DNA from: DASRAJ01 sp035638255
Lineage (GTDB): Bacteria; Bacteroidota; Bacteroidia; Chitinophagales; UBA10324
Direction of reading: 5' to 3'
DNA length: 64,000 nt
NCBI GenBank assembly: GCA_035638255.1
Contig: DASRAJ010000057.1
Span: 15,077 to 79,076, forward strand
Positions 36,236 to 46,533 of the stretch are shown one piece after another. The first letter of the stretch is position 1. Each line of letters starts with the position of its first letter. The notes beneath the pieces were generated by a model that made no database searches, was not told the DNA's origin, and was given only the letters and a program-made list of their open reading frames with translations. Both the position numbers and the translations under genes were made by a program.

Positions 36236-38320
36236 TCATTGAATAATAATTTTTTTCTTCACAAAATCACTCTCTGTTTTTATTTCAATGAAGTAAACTC
36301 CCTGAGCCATATTTTTTAAATTAATTTCCTTCATATAATACGCAGTTCCGATAGACCGGGATTCTTTAGAAGAAAAAACTTTTTGTCCGATCATATTCAC
36401 GACCTCAATCGAAATTTCACCAACCATCCCGATTTGATCGGAACCATTTAGCAATTCAACCATGAAACTTCCCGAAGAGGGATTGGGTGAAATGAAAATG
36501 TTTGCATCACTCACATCAGCGATACCACTGATGAGTACATACAGGCTTGCAGAATTAGCACACCCATTTGAATCACTGACAATGACTGTGTACAACCCGG
36601 TTTGCATCACCGCGAACGATTGATCAGTTGCACCGGGAATATCAACGGAGTTGAATTGCCACTGATAAAAATTTGCAGCGCTTGATGTAAGTGTGTAGCC
36701 CGCTTGCGTGATGGTTGGAAACGGCGGGGTTGGATAGACGGTGATATAATTGTGCAGGGTGAGCGTATCACTTCCGTTGGCGTTTGTAGTGATGAGTGTC
36801 ACATCATAAACGCCGGGCACATCATAGCAAATATTTGCCGGGTTTTGTGCAGCTGAAGTATTGGGTGAGCCACCGGGAAACATCCACAGCCATGAGGTTG
36901 GGTTGTTAATGGATGCATCAGAAAAACTGATGCAAAATTTTTCACACAGCGAAGTATCGTCGGCTGAAAAATTAATTTGCTGGATTTGAATGAACGGGCA
37001 GTTGGGATCAATCACATATTTCCACAGATCATTTCTTTGTGGTGCAGGTCCAATAAATCCTCCATTGAAAAGCCAGAGATTTCCCAATGAATCAGTCCAT
37101 GCTAATGCTCCCATTTTTTTCGGCGGGTGGGTATAGGGAGTTGATACTCCCTGCGTTCCATACAACCCTGCATTGAAAGTGGTTGTTGAAACGAGGGTCC
37201 ATGCATTTGAATCGGGAACATATACCCACGTGTCATTAAATTCTGCAGAGTTAGAATAACCACCATAGAGCCAGAAGTTTCCTTTTTGGTCACCCCAGCA
37301 TGCACGTGTTTCATATCTTGCAGATGGGCGATAGTCAGAAGAGAGCGCACACAATGGCCCTGACAACCCTGCATCACTTAATTGATCAGTGCCGCTCATC
37401 CATACCCATTCGTTGGTAGCTATATCGTACTTCCACATATCATTCAGCTCCCCGAAATAACCTGCATTATAACCGAAGCCGCCAAAGAGCCAGAGGTTTT
37501 CATGCTCATCAATCCATTTTGCGTAAACGTGTCGTGCTCCGGGAACATTGGCAGGATCAGGAATTCCCTGGGTGCCATAAGTTCCATGCTGATCAGGTTG
37601 GTCGCTTCCGCTCATCCAGGTCCATTCATTCGTAGCGATGTTGTATCTCCACAAATCATTCAGGGATGACCCTATCATTCCGCCGAAGAGCCAAAGATTA
37701 TTGTCTTTGTCAGTCCAGGTCGCACTCGTTTCCCATCTTGATTGCGGATCATTGTTGACAGATGGAATTCCTTTGATGCCATAATTGCCAAATGAATTTC
37801 CAAGAGTATCTCCGTGCATCCACGCCCATTCATTCAGCGAAGGATCATATTGCCATAGCAGGTTGTAATGTATAGCACCACCATCTGATCCTCCGAAGAG
37901 CCAGAACTTACCGGAAGTGTCTACCCAGCTTGCAGCACACCATTGCTGACTGCCGGGAGTATTCGCCGCTGTAAAAACTCCTTTGATTCCGTACTCAGGA
38001 TAGATGCCTGCACTTCCTCCTCCGTTCATCCATGTCCATTCGTTGGTTTGAAGATTGTATCGCCACACATCATTATACTCTCCCGCATTCCATCCACCGT
38101 AGAACCAAAACATTCCATCTTTTCCTTTCCATTCTGCAGGCTCATAGAAACCCGGAGGATTATTGTTAGCCGATGGAATTCCCTGTGTGCCGAAAGTGCC
38201 GCTTGCATTGTTGGTGCTGTCACCTTTAACCCACGTCCATTCACCCTGTTGCGCCATGGCGCCGGAAGTCAGAAGCAAGAAATTAGTAGTTAGAAAAATG
38301 AGAAGAAAAGAATTTTTCAT
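36236..38320 (-). CDS. Kelch-repeat protein with PKD/Ig-like cassette and T9SS type A sorting domain (array gene 1)
   Basis: The 694-residue protein has a signal peptide (MKNSFLLIFLTTNFLLLTSG) and then about six kelch blades (30-440) with units such as NEWTWMSGSDQPDQHGTYG and LWLFGG. A PKD-like cassette follows (about 450-535; DTSLCEKFCISFSDASIN, PTSWLWMFPGGSPNTSA), then a Gln-Trp Ig-like module (TITQAGYTLTSSAANFYQWQ) and a C-terminal sorting domain (610-694; NIFISPNPSSGSFMVELLNG, GVYFIEIKTESDFVKKKIII). Kelch propellers usually bind proteins or sugars. It is the most downstream of the array of five cassette-bearing genes and is separated by 4 bases from the next one. Confidence 0.9.
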   Translation of the reverse strand: MKNSFLLIFLTTNFLLLTSGAMAQQGEWTWVKGDSTNNASGTFGTQGIPSANNNPPGFYEPAEWKGKDGMFWFYGGWNAGEYNDVWRYNLQTNEWTWMNGGGSAGIYPEYGIKGVFTAANTPGSQQWCAASWVDTSGKFWLFGGSDGGAIHYNLLWQYDPSLNEWAWMHGDTLGNSFGNYGIKGIPSVNNDPQSRWETSATWTDKDNNLWLFGGMIGSSLNDLWRYNIATNEWTWMSGSDQPDQHGTYGTQGIPDPANVPGARHVYAKWIDEHENLWLFGGFGYNAGYFGELNDMWKYDIATNEWVWMSGTDQLSDAGLSGPLCALSSDYRPSARYETRACWGDQKGNFWLYGGYSNSAEFNDTWVYVPDSNAWTLVSTTTFNAGLYGTQGVSTPYTHPPKKMGALAWTDSLGNLWLFNGGFIGPAPQRNDLWKYVIDPNCPFIQIQQINFSADDTSLCEKFCISFSDASINNPTSWLWMFPGGSPNTSAAQNPANICYDVPGVYDVTLITTNANGSDTLTLHNYITVYPTPPFPTITQAGYTLTSSAANFYQWQFNSVDIPGATDQSFAVMQTGLYTVIVSDSNGCANSASLYVLISGIADVSDANIFISPNPSSGSFMVELLNGSDQIGMVGEISIEVVNMIGQKVFSSKESRSIGTAYYMKEINLKNMAQGVYFIEIKTESDFVKKKIIIQ

Positions 38321-38324
38321 CCTG

Positions 38325-39869
38325 TCAATTTATGATGATGATCCTCTTCAATGAAACACTTCCCGTTCTTATTTCGATAAAGTAAACCCCACTTGCCGGT
38401 TTACTCTCCGAATGGAGTCCTTCGGACAAATCAATTTTCGTCTTCCAATTTGCAGTCCCGATGGATCGGGATTCTGTAGCTGAAAAAATATTCTGCCCGA
38501 GAGTATTAACAACATCAATCCCAACTTCACCGGTAACAAAACCGTTTAGCAATTCAACCGTGAAACTTCCTGAAGAAGGATTGGGATAAATTGAAAAGCC
38601 CGCATCAACGCTCACATCAGCAATTCCGGAAATTAAAACGTAAGTAGTGAAAGAATTTTTACACCCGTTTGAGTCCCCTGCAATCACCGTGTAATATCCT
38701 GTTTGCAAAACCGTGTACGACTGATTGGTAGCACCGGGAATATCAGCCGAATTTAATTGCCATTGATACGAACTTGCGGCACTTGACGTGAGGGTATATC
38801 CCACTTGCGTGATGGTTGGAAAGGGCGGGGTGGGATACACAGTAATGTAATTGTACAGGGTGAGCGTATCATTCCCGTTTACATTGGTGGTGATGAGCGT
38901 GACATCGTACATACCCGCTGTGTTATAACATACATTAGTTGGATTTTGATCAGTAGATGATGAAGGGGTAGCACCGGGAAACGTCCATTGCCAAGCTGTA
39001 GGGTAATTGGTTGTCTGGTCAATAAAGTCAATGCAGAATTTTTCACATAGCGTGGTAGCATTACTTTCGAATGCGGTTTGTGGCACGTTGCAAAGGATAT
39101 AGCCAACCTGAATTGTATCCGTTGAAGAGCAGGCTGCCGAAGTTCCTGTTACAATATAAGTTCCCGGCGAGGTTACTGTTATAAAAGAAGTGGTGTCACC
39201 TGTATTCCATGTATAACTATCAAATCCGGAATTGGTTGACAATGACACCGAATCTCCAAAACATAAAACCGTGTCTTCACCAAGGTCAATTTGCCCTGTC
39301 GGTTGACAGAAGTTGAGCACTATACCCGATCCGTCATTGGAATGAATGAGAATCCAGTTATCTCCGTTTTGTGCGGCAGATGCAACGAAAGAAAAAGTGT
39401 GTGTTTCCCAACTATATCCAACAGGGGTTAATTGGCCCGCAAAGTGAGAAGTGAGATAATCAGAAGAGTTGTTGGTGTTGAAATAAGGAGAAAAATTTCC
39501 ATAGCTGTAACTGCCATTGCTTGCGTATGTGATGGTGAAATAATAAGTAGTGCCGGTGACGAGTGCCTGATCTATTTTGGCAGCGAATCCTTCACCATTA
39601 GTTGTCCAGTATGTTTGATCTCCCATCCAAATTGCGCGAGCGTTGACCTCATCGCACGGCGGAGCAAGATTAACATTTGCATTGGGCCATTGTCCTAACC
39701 AGCTTGAGCCATTCCAATTCAACAAATCAGCATCGGGGGAATTACCAAGTGTAGAAGAACTTAAAAATGAAGTGCCATAAGGAGTACTTTGAAAACAACT
39801 GTCGAGGATGACTTGGGAATAAGCCCTGAGAGACAGGATGGTGAGTACTGAAAGTATGATTTTTTTCAT
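38325..39869 (-). CDS. Jelly-roll-like protein with PKD/Ig-like cassette and T9SS type A sorting domain (array gene 2)
   Basis: The 514-residue protein has a signal peptide ending near AYSQ. The N-terminal 190 residues lack kelch repeats and look like a jelly-roll domain (AKIDQALVTGTTYYFTITYA, SWETHTFSFVASAAQNGDNW). A short Ig-like unit follows (LGEDTVLCFGDSVSLSTNSG), then the shared cassette: LCEKFCIDFIDQTTNYPTAW, YITVYPTPPFPTITQVGYTL, SGIADVSVDAGFSIYPNPSS and the sorting domain ending SVSLKRIIIIN. The cassette is nearly the same as in its neighbours, but the ligand-binding part differs. The 190 bases before it hold no recognised feature. Confidence 0.85.
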   Translation of the reverse strand: MKKIILSVLTILSLRAYSQVILDSCFQSTPYGTSFLSSSTLGNSPDADLLNWNGSSWLGQWPNANVNLAPPCDEVNARAIWMGDQTYWTTNGEGFAAKIDQALVTGTTYYFTITYASNGSYSYGNFSPYFNTNNSSDYLTSHFAGQLTPVGYSWETHTFSFVASAAQNGDNWILIHSNDGSGIVLNFCQPTGQIDLGEDTVLCFGDSVSLSTNSGFDSYTWNTGDTTSFITVTSPGTYIVTGTSAACSSTDTIQVGYILCNVPQTAFESNATTLCEKFCIDFIDQTTNYPTAWQWTFPGATPSSSTDQNPTNVCYNTAGMYDVTLITTNVNGNDTLTLYNYITVYPTPPFPTITQVGYTLTSSAASSYQWQLNSADIPGATNQSYTVLQTGYYTVIAGDSNGCKNSFTTYVLISGIADVSVDAGFSIYPNPSSGSFTVELLNGFVTGEVGIDVVNTLGQNIFSATESRSIGTANWKTKIDLSEGLHSESKPASGVYFIEIRTGSVSLKRIIIIN

Positions 39870-40058
39870 GGGTTAATTATTTTACAATGATTACTTTATT
39901 ATCGTCCGGATTCATTCTCCCGCTTATGCAATACACACCTCACACTTCATTGCGCAGCAGAAAATAATATCAAGCAATTTCTTTTTCATCACAACAAAAT
40001 CAGCAATAAAAAGAAAAGAAATAGTTGCCCAAAGGAAGTACCGCTTTTCTTTGGGATG

Positions 40059-42152
40059 TTATTCTGCAATCAAAATTTTCTTTCTCACAAATTCATCCTC
40101 CGTTTTTATTTCGATGAAGTAAACACCTCGTGCAACATCACTTAACTCAATTTCCTTCTTCAAATTTGGTGAAGAAATTATTTCTGTTGATGAAAAAACA
40201 TTTTGTCCAAGCGTATTCACCACATCAATTAAAACATTACCAACCATCTGACCATACAGCCATTCAACTATAAAACTTCCTGAAGAAGGATTTGGAAAAA
40301 TATTCACGAAAGAATTTTCTTCCATGTCCGAAATCCCTACAAGCGAAGCATCCACGCTTGCCTGGGCATTGCACCCATTCGCATCCCCAATGATAACTGT
40401 GTACAATCCTGATTGCGTGATCGTATAACTCTGATTGGTGGCGCCGGGAATATTCAATGAATTTAATTGCCATTGGTAGGAAGCTGCTGAAGTAGAAGTG
40501 AGTGTGTTCCCATTTTGCGTTATTACGGGGGCAAAAGGATTGGTGTACACAGTGATATAATTGCTGAGTGTGAGTGTATCAAAAATTCCGTTGGCATTGG
40601 ACGTGACCAGCGTCACATCAAATATTCCGGGATTTTGATAACAGATGTTCGTTGGATTTTGATCAACAGAAGAACCAGGTGTGCCTCCCGGAAAATTCCA
40701 CAGCCATGATGTTGGATTGTTTTGTGATGAATCATAAAAGTTAATACAGAACTTCTCGCAGATGTCAGTGTCGGATGTAGCGAAAGATGTTTGCGACGCA
40801 AGCGAAAAGGAAATGGTGTCAGCGGCTGTGCAACCATTCGCATCAGTAATTACAACAGTATAAAAATCTTCTGCAGGAGGAATATAGAAATTATCAGTCG
40901 CACCATTGATTGCATTTCCTCCGGTATACCATTGGTAAAAATTTCCCGGAGAAGAATAAAGAGTGTCGTTACTCTGCGTGATGTTTACAATCGGTATAAC
41001 GTTCACCGTTATAAAATTCTGCATTACAATCGTATCCGCACCTGAATTGTTCGTTGCAATCAAAATCACATCATAAGTTCCTGCAGCATAATAACAGATG
41101 CTCGTGGGATTCTGCAGCGTTGATGAAGAAGGATTTCCTCCGGGGAAACTCCACTCCCATGAGGTTGGCGAATTGACTGAAGCATCAATGAAATCAATGC
41201 AGACAGCTTCACACAGGGAAGTATCCGATGAATAAAAAGAAGCAGATGGTATGTTGCTGATACTGCATGCGCTGTCAGGTGTGTATTCCCAAAAGTCAAT
41301 TGTGTCAGTGCTTCCGCTTATCTGTCCTAATCCAAAATAACCCTTGCTGCCAATGGCAAAGGAAGCTCCATCATCGCGGCCATTTGTTGGAATATCTGCT
41401 TTTTGAATCCAACTATTCAATACAGGATCGAATTGCCAGAGATCATTATAGTAAGGTCCTTCACCTCCTGTCATCACATACCCTTTGCCGCATATGGCAA
41501 ACCCGCGCGCATCGGAGCGTACCCCTCCCGGCATAGTTGCACGCTGGGTCCATGAGTTGGTAACCGGATCATATTCCCATGTTTCTGCAGTAAAGCCAGG
41601 GGCAAGTCCGGTTGAAAAATATCCTTTGTCATCAATGGCAAATGCTGCCGCATGTCCCCACCACGAAAATGGAAGATCACTTTTTTGTGTCCACACATCT
41701 GTTGACGAGTCATATTCCCAAAGGTCATTGAGGTAGTTTCCACCTCCCACATATCCTTTGGTGCCGATTGCAAATGCTGCAGCAAAATTCCGCGCTATGC
41801 TCATGCTTGCTTTCGCTGTCCAGGTATTTGCAGCGGGATCGTACTCATAAAAATCATTCAATGGTCCATCGCCTGTTCCTGCATATCCTTTGTCGTTGAT
41901 GGAGAACCCTATTCCAGCTCGCCTCGCTGTGGCTCCCGGCACAGTTGCTTCCTGCGTCCATGAGTCGGTTGCCGGATCGTATCTCCAGAAATCATTAGCG
42001 TTGGCGCCACATCCTGCATATCCATAATCACCTATGGAAAAAGATATCGGGAGTTCCTTTCCTGCTCCCGGGTAAGCGGCCTTCGGCGTCCAGTAATCTG
42101 CTTTGGCATTAAATGCGAAGCCGAGAGATATGAACAGAAAAAGTTTTTTCAT
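40059..42152 (-). CDS. Kelch-repeat protein with two PKD/Ig-like cassettes and T9SS type A sorting domain (array gene 3)
   Basis: The start at 42152 gives a signal peptide (MKKLFLFISLGFAFNAKA) and 697 residues. Kelch blades (about 25-310) use a different consensus from array gene 1: WTQKADLPFSWWGHAAAFAI DDKGYF, NDFYEYDPAANTWTAKAS. Two cassettes follow: LCEAVCIDFIDASVNSPTSW (about 320-450) and ICEKFCINFYDSSQNNPTSW (about 455-590), the second nearly identical to that of array gene 4. The sorting domain ends the protein (NIFPNPSSGSFIVEWLYGQM, EFVRKKILIAE). The double cassette suggests internal duplication. Confidence 0.88.
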   Translation of the reverse strand: MKKLFLFISLGFAFNAKADYWTPKAAYPGAGKELPISFSIGDYGYAGCGANANDFWRYDPATDSWTQEATVPGATARRAGIGFSINDKGYAGTGDGPLNDFYEYDPAANTWTAKASMSIARNFAAAFAIGTKGYVGGGNYLNDLWEYDSSTDVWTQKSDLPFSWWGHAAAFAIDDKGYFSTGLAPGFTAETWEYDPVTNSWTQRATMPGGVRSDARGFAICGKGYVMTGGEGPYYNDLWQFDPVLNSWIQKADIPTNGRDDGASFAIGSKGYFGLGQISGSTDTIDFWEYTPDSACSISNIPSASFYSSDTSLCEAVCIDFIDASVNSPTSWEWSFPGGNPSSSTLQNPTSICYYAAGTYDVILIATNNSGADTIVMQNFITVNVIPIVNITQSNDTLYSSPGNFYQWYTGGNAINGATDNFYIPPAEDFYTVVITDANGCTAADTISFSLASQTSFATSDTDICEKFCINFYDSSQNNPTSWLWNFPGGTPGSSVDQNPTNICYQNPGIFDVTLVTSNANGIFDTLTLSNYITVYTNPFAPVITQNGNTLTSTSAASYQWQLNSLNIPGATNQSYTITQSGLYTVIIGDANGCNAQASVDASLVGISDMEENSFVNIFPNPSSGSFIVEWLYGQMVGNVLIDVVNTLGQNVFSSTEIISSPNLKKEIELSDVARGVYFIEIKTEDEFVRKKILIAE

Positions 42153-42174
42153 CTTCGAAGTAGCTGAATAAAAA

Positions 42175-44028
42175 TTATTTTGCAATGAGAATTTTCCGTT
42201 TTACAAAACCATACTCTGATTTTATTTCGATGAAGTAAACACCCGAAGCAATATTCGACAAATCAATTTCTGTGTTGCCCCCGTGAGAATTATTTTGACT
42301 GGAAGAAAAAACTTCTTGCCCCACAGCACTCACCAATGATATGGTGAAATCATGACCAGCCAAACCATCACTCCACTCAACCATCAATTCATCTGCTGCA
42401 GGGTTAGGATAAAAATTTATGAACGAATTTTCTCCCGCCTCTGAAATTCCTACGAGCGATGCATCTACACTTGCCTGGGCATTGCATCCATTCGCATCCC
42501 CAATGATAACAGTGTACAACCCTGATTGCGTGATCGTATAACTCTGATTCGTGGCGCCGGGAATATTCACTGAATTTAATTGCCACTGATAAGAAATCGC
42601 TGAAGTAGAAGTGAGCGTGTTTCCATTTTGCGTTATTACGGGCGCAAAAGGATTGGTATACACCGTGATGTAATTGCTGACTGTTAGCGTATCAGAAACT
42701 CCGTTGGCATTGCTGGTGATCAGGGTTACATCATACAAACCCGGATTCTGGTAACAGATGTTGATTGGATTTTGTAACGACGATGTTGAAGGATTTCCGC
42801 CGGGAAAATTCCACAACCATGACACGGGATTATTTGTTGATGAATCAAAATAGTCAATGCAGAACTTCTCACAGATATCAGTATCCGCAGCAGCGAAGTT
42901 GCTTTGCGCAGAGGATGTTATAGCGGTAGTGTCAAAGAAACTCTGGAAAAAATTCGGAAGTCCATATTCACTTGTTCCGCTGGAGAGGGTAACAGCGTTG
43001 TCAACAAAGTTGCACGCAACTCCGAGCGCATTAGGATCATTAATCACCCCGAGATAAGAGCTGAAACGGTTCGCGAGATAAATCTTTCCGTCGGGCGCGA
43101 GTTGCAATGCTGCATACGCATCGCTGCCTATTCCCGGGCCCACGTCCGTTTGAGACGCAATGATATCGGCAGCGGAGCCGGCATTCACATCCCACTGATA
43201 AATGATCTGCGGATTTTCTAATGTCGCATAAAGACGTGAGTCATCAGGAGAGAACTCGAGCCCGTACGCTTCATCAACATTATTTATAGTGACGGGATTA
43301 GAAGGAATTCCGGTGGCATTATCGAAATCGAGAAGCTCAACAAGATTTAAGCTGATGGTAATGGCATACGCAATTTTGTGTCCGTGATGCGAGGCCTTCA
43401 TATATCCTGCAAAACCAAGAGTGCCGCTGTGCACACTTCCGACAGATGTAATTACAGGAGTTAGGTTCACACCAGCAGGGGTTATAAGAAAACTATAAAA
43501 GTTATTGCTCAGCCACTCGTGGCCAACCACCCAAATATCAGTTCCGTTTGAATGCCTCACGGCAGTAACCTTTTCTGTCGAGTTATTAAACATAAAAACA
43601 TTTTTGTCTGTAACATCTCCCAACCCGCTTTGCAAAGTCATATCCACCAACGAATAATTCATTGCGCCGGTGCCCCAGGTAGGCGTGGTAAAAATGTAAT
43701 ACTGATTTGCATTGCCGGGATCAGGAACGATGATCGCAGCTTGTGCAGAGTTATTATCACCCAACAGCCCGAAGCCATTTGGCATCTGAGCATTGTTGCG
43801 GTTCCATACTTGCGAACCATTGGTATAAAAAAGTGTATTCCCTGCGGTGTCAGCAATCGAAGCCACTCCTTCAAGCATCGCCATCGCACTCCCTGAAAAC
43901 GGTACAGGAGAACCACTGAGGAAATCTATACCGGCATAATTTCCGAAATACCATTTAGCGGCCTGTTTCTGTGCTGATGCATAAACAACAATCAAAAACA
44001 AAACAAGAGTGATCAGTTGCTTTTTCAT
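42175..44028 (-). CDS. Beta-propeller protein with PKD/Ig-like cassette and T9SS type A sorting domain (array gene 4)
   Basis: The 617-residue protein has a signal peptide (MKKQLITLVLFLIVVYASAQ). Residues 20-365 form a probable propeller of a non-kelch type (AAKWYFGNYAGIDFLSGSP, NTLFYTNGSQVWNRNNAQMP, YGLEFSPDDSRLYATLENP). The cassette (about 375-510) contains ICEKFCIDYFDSSTNNPVSW, VSNYITVYTNPFAPVITQNG and QWQLNSVNIPGATNQSYTIT, followed by the sorting domain (FINFYPNPAADELMVEWSDG). Its cassette matches the second cassette of array gene 3 closely, including the unusual YTNPFAPVITQNG link. Twenty-two bases separate the two genes. Confidence 0.88.
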   Translation of the reverse strand: MKKQLITLVLFLIVVYASAQKQAAKWYFGNYAGIDFLSGSPVPFSGSAMAMLEGVASIADTAGNTLFYTNGSQVWNRNNAQMPNGFGLLGDNNSAQAAIIVPDPGNANQYYIFTTPTWGTGAMNYSLVDMTLQSGLGDVTDKNVFMFNNSTEKVTAVRHSNGTDIWVVGHEWLSNNFYSFLITPAGVNLTPVITSVGSVHSGTLGFAGYMKASHHGHKIAYAITISLNLVELLDFDNATGIPSNPVTINNVDEAYGLEFSPDDSRLYATLENPQIIYQWDVNAGSAADIIASQTDVGPGIGSDAYAALQLAPDGKIYLANRFSSYLGVINDPNALGVACNFVDNAVTLSSGTSEYGLPNFFQSFFDTTAITSSAQSNFAAADTDICEKFCIDYFDSSTNNPVSWLWNFPGGNPSTSSLQNPINICYQNPGLYDVTLITSNANGVSDTLTVSNYITVYTNPFAPVITQNGNTLTSTSAISYQWQLNSVNIPGATNQSYTITQSGLYTVIIGDANGCNAQASVDASLVGISEAGENSFINFYPNPAADELMVEWSDGLAGHDFTISLVSAVGQEVFSSSQNNSHGGNTEIDLSNIASGVYFIEIKSEYGFVKRKILIAK

Positions 44029-44073
44029 GCTTATGGTTTTAGAGATTCGATTCCACCGCGGAGTAACCGGGAA

Positions 44074-46236
44074 TTAGTTTCGGGAAATTAGGATTTTTTG
44101 CTGGAAGATGAAATTATTAGCTTTCAGTTGAATGAAATAAATGCCGGCAGTGCGATCACTCAAATTAATTTCTATCCTCTCTGAATGGGTTCCGGCGGAA
44201 GAAAAAACTTTTTGTCCAAGAGTATTCACAACATCAATCGAAACTTCACCCGCCATCCCGGCTAAATCGGGACCATTTAACAATTCAACCATAAAATTTC
44301 CTCCGGAAGGATTCGGATAAATGGAAATGCCTGCATCACCGACATCCACAACTCCAGAAATCAAAATATAAGTGGTGAAAGAATTTTTACAGCCGTTGGA
44401 ATCACCCACGATCACGGTATAGTATCCGGTTTGCAGAATAGTATATGATTGATTGGTCGCGCCGGATATATCAACTGAATTGAATTGCCATTGATAAGAA
44501 ATTGCAGGGCTCGAGGTGAGCGTGTATCCAACCTGTGTGATGGAAGGAAATGGTGGTGTCGCATATACGGTGACGTAGTTGTGTAACGTGAGTGAATCAG
44601 TTCCGTTAGCATTGGTGGTGATGAGAGTTACATCATAAACACCCGGCACATCATAGCAGATGTTAGCAGGGTTTTGATCGGTAGAGGTTGATGGCGCACC
44701 TCCGGGGAAAATCCAGAACCATGAAGTTGGATTGTTAGCCGATGAATCATAAAAGTTTATACAGAATTTTTCACAGATGGTTTTATCACTGGCATTGAAA
44801 GCAACGGGTGATGAGTTCATACAATTTCCAATCGCAAGGCAATCAGGATCAGGAATGAACTTCCATACGTCATTGTAAGTATTCACGCCCCAACTCGTTG
44901 ATCCGCAAAAGAGCCAGACATTTCCCAGTAAATCTATCCACATGACGGAACCCATTCGTGATCCCGGAAAATTATTCGGATCCGGTACACCAAGTGTTCC
45001 GTACACACCTGAATTATTGTAAGTCAGTTGTCCGCTCACATACGTCCAGTCGTTCTGTGAAGGACGATAGACCCAAAGATCATTAATGGTCTCGCTATAG
45101 CTCGTTTGAAACAGGCCGCCGAAGAGCCAGAAATTGCCGCAGCTATCAACAGCGCAGGAACGGTTTTCAAATCTCGAAGCCGGATAAAATGATGTTGAAG
45201 AATCACAAATAGCTCCGGCGTTAGCGGCAGTATTTCCATTTGAGGTTCCTGACATCCACGTAAAATAATTTGTTGAAGGGTCATACATCCATAAGTCATT
45301 ATAATTTTCATTATATGCATTACCACCTCCAAAGAGCCAGAAGTTTCCAAACTTATCCTGCCACTTGCAATATGCGGCCCGGCCACCCGGAACATTACTT
45401 GGGTCGGCAACACCTAATGTTCCGTATATGCCGGGCGCATTAAGGGAAGAGGTTCCGGCCATCCATACCCATTGATTCAGGGATACATCAAATTCCCACA
45501 TGTCGTTGTAAAAGTTTCCGCCGGGTTGTTGCCCGCCGAACATCCACAAATTGTTAGATGAATCTACCCACGAGGCATTTCCTTCGCGCCGCGCTCCCGG
45601 TGTATTTGTTGCGGCAGGAATTCCCTGCGTACCATAGTTGGGAGGTACAGGACCGGCAGATCCTGCTATCCATGCCCATTGATTCAGCAAGGGATCATAC
45701 TCCCACAAATCGCTCATGGTTCCATTAGTTGCATCTCCTCCGTATAACCAGAATTTCCCATTGTTATCAGTCCATGAGAATGCACTATAAGATCTATAAC
45801 CTGGAGTGTTTGATGCAGCAAAAACTCCCTGGGTGCCATATACAGGTGGCTGGTTAGGACTGTTAGAGCCCTGCATCCATGTCCATTCGCTTTGCACAGG
45901 ATCAAACTTCCATAGAGCATTGTAAGAGCCGCTGGTTCCCACACCTCCATAAACCCATAAATTCTTTTGTGCATCAACCCAATAATAAGGAGCATATACA
46001 CCTTCAGGTGTGTTTGTAGCGGCCGGAATTCCCTGGGTTCCCCAAGTCGCGTTACATCCCGCCATGGTGCATCCCTTCATCCACGCCCACTGACCCGCCT
46101 GCGCATGCGCGCTATTAGTGGAAAGAAAAGATGAAGTTAGAAGATAGAGAATAGAAAATAGAAAATAGAATGCAGAGGTTAGAAAAACGCGATGATATGA
46201 GTTGAGATTTTTTTCGATTAGTAGATTTTTTTTCAT
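44074..46236 (-). CDS. Kelch-repeat protein with PKD/Ig-like cassette and T9SS type A sorting domain (array gene 5)
   Basis: The start at 46236 gives a 720-residue protein; a longer frame from 46365 reads through an inverted-repeat element. The signal peptide (about 1-46) is encoded by a degenerate 7-base repeat. About six kelch blades follow (WVDAQKNLWVYGG, NQWVWMAGTSSLNAPGIYGT), then the cassette (ICEKFCINFYDSSANNPTSW, YVTVYATPPFPSITQVGYTL) and the sorting domain (ISIYPNPSGGNFMVELLNGP, IFQQKILISRN). It is very similar in layout to array gene 6. The 265-base element at 46261-46525 separates the two. Confidence 0.88.
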   Translation of the reverse strand: MKKNLLIEKNLNSYHRVFLTSAFYFLFSILYLLTSSFLSTNSAHAQAGQWAWMKGCTMAGCNATWGTQGIPAATNTPEGVYAPYYWVDAQKNLWVYGGVGTSGSYNALWKFDPVQSEWTWMQGSNSPNQPPVYGTQGVFAASNTPGYRSYSAFSWTDNNGKFWLYGGDATNGTMSDLWEYDPLLNQWAWIAGSAGPVPPNYGTQGIPAATNTPGARREGNASWVDSSNNLWMFGGQQPGGNFYNDMWEFDVSLNQWVWMAGTSSLNAPGIYGTLGVADPSNVPGGRAAYCKWQDKFGNFWLFGGGNAYNENYNDLWMYDPSTNYFTWMSGTSNGNTAANAGAICDSSTSFYPASRFENRSCAVDSCGNFWLFGGLFQTSYSETINDLWVYRPSQNDWTYVSGQLTYNNSGVYGTLGVPDPNNFPGSRMGSVMWIDLLGNVWLFCGSTSWGVNTYNDVWKFIPDPDCLAIGNCMNSSPVAFNASDKTICEKFCINFYDSSANNPTSWFWIFPGGAPSTSTDQNPANICYDVPGVYDVTLITTNANGTDSLTLHNYVTVYATPPFPSITQVGYTLTSSPAISYQWQFNSVDISGATNQSYTILQTGYYTVIVGDSNGCKNSFTTYILISGVVDVGDAGISIYPNPSGGNFMVELLNGPDLAGMAGEVSIDVVNTLGQKVFSSAGTHSERIEINLSDRTAGIYFIQLKANNFIFQQKILISRN

Positions 46237-46260
46237 GAGCTTAGTTTGTGAAAAGTTATC

Positions 46261-46525
46261 GTCAATTGCGAGGAGTGAAGCATGAGCTATTATGTGAAGG
46301 ACGAAGAAGTAATCGCCATTGCGATGAGTGAAGCGCGAGGTATTGTGTGTAAGACGACGAATCAATCGTCATTGCGAGGAGTGAAGCGCGAGGCATTGTG
46401 TGTAAGACGACGAAGCAATCCCTTCGAATTAATTGTTCATTAGCTCCAGACAAATTTCTTCCGGAAAAAATGGGGACAGGTTGAAAAGTCTCTTCCTTCA
46501 TACAACCACTTTCTCTCGCAATGAC
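46261..46525. mobile_element. Inverted-repeat element with three internal tandem units (copy 1)
   Basis: The element starts GTCAATTGCGAGG and ends CTCGCAATGAC (46515-46525), so the termini are inverted repeats. Three tandem 52-55 base units lie at 46261-46315, 46316-46367 and 46368-46422, with the core TCATTGCGAGGAGTGAAGCG. The inner unit has a GAAGACGACGAA variation. The core recalls the widespread TCATTGCGAGGAGCGAAGC palindromic repeats. The rest (about 46423-46514) is not repeated inside but is shared with copy 2. There is no ORF. Confidence 0.65.
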
Positions 46526-46533
46526 AGACATAG

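Noticed and set aside
46261..46422. Three tandem units that look like a short CRISPR array
   Set aside because: The units are directly adjacent without unique spacers, differ from each other, and recur as one unit near another array gene; no cas gene is nearby.
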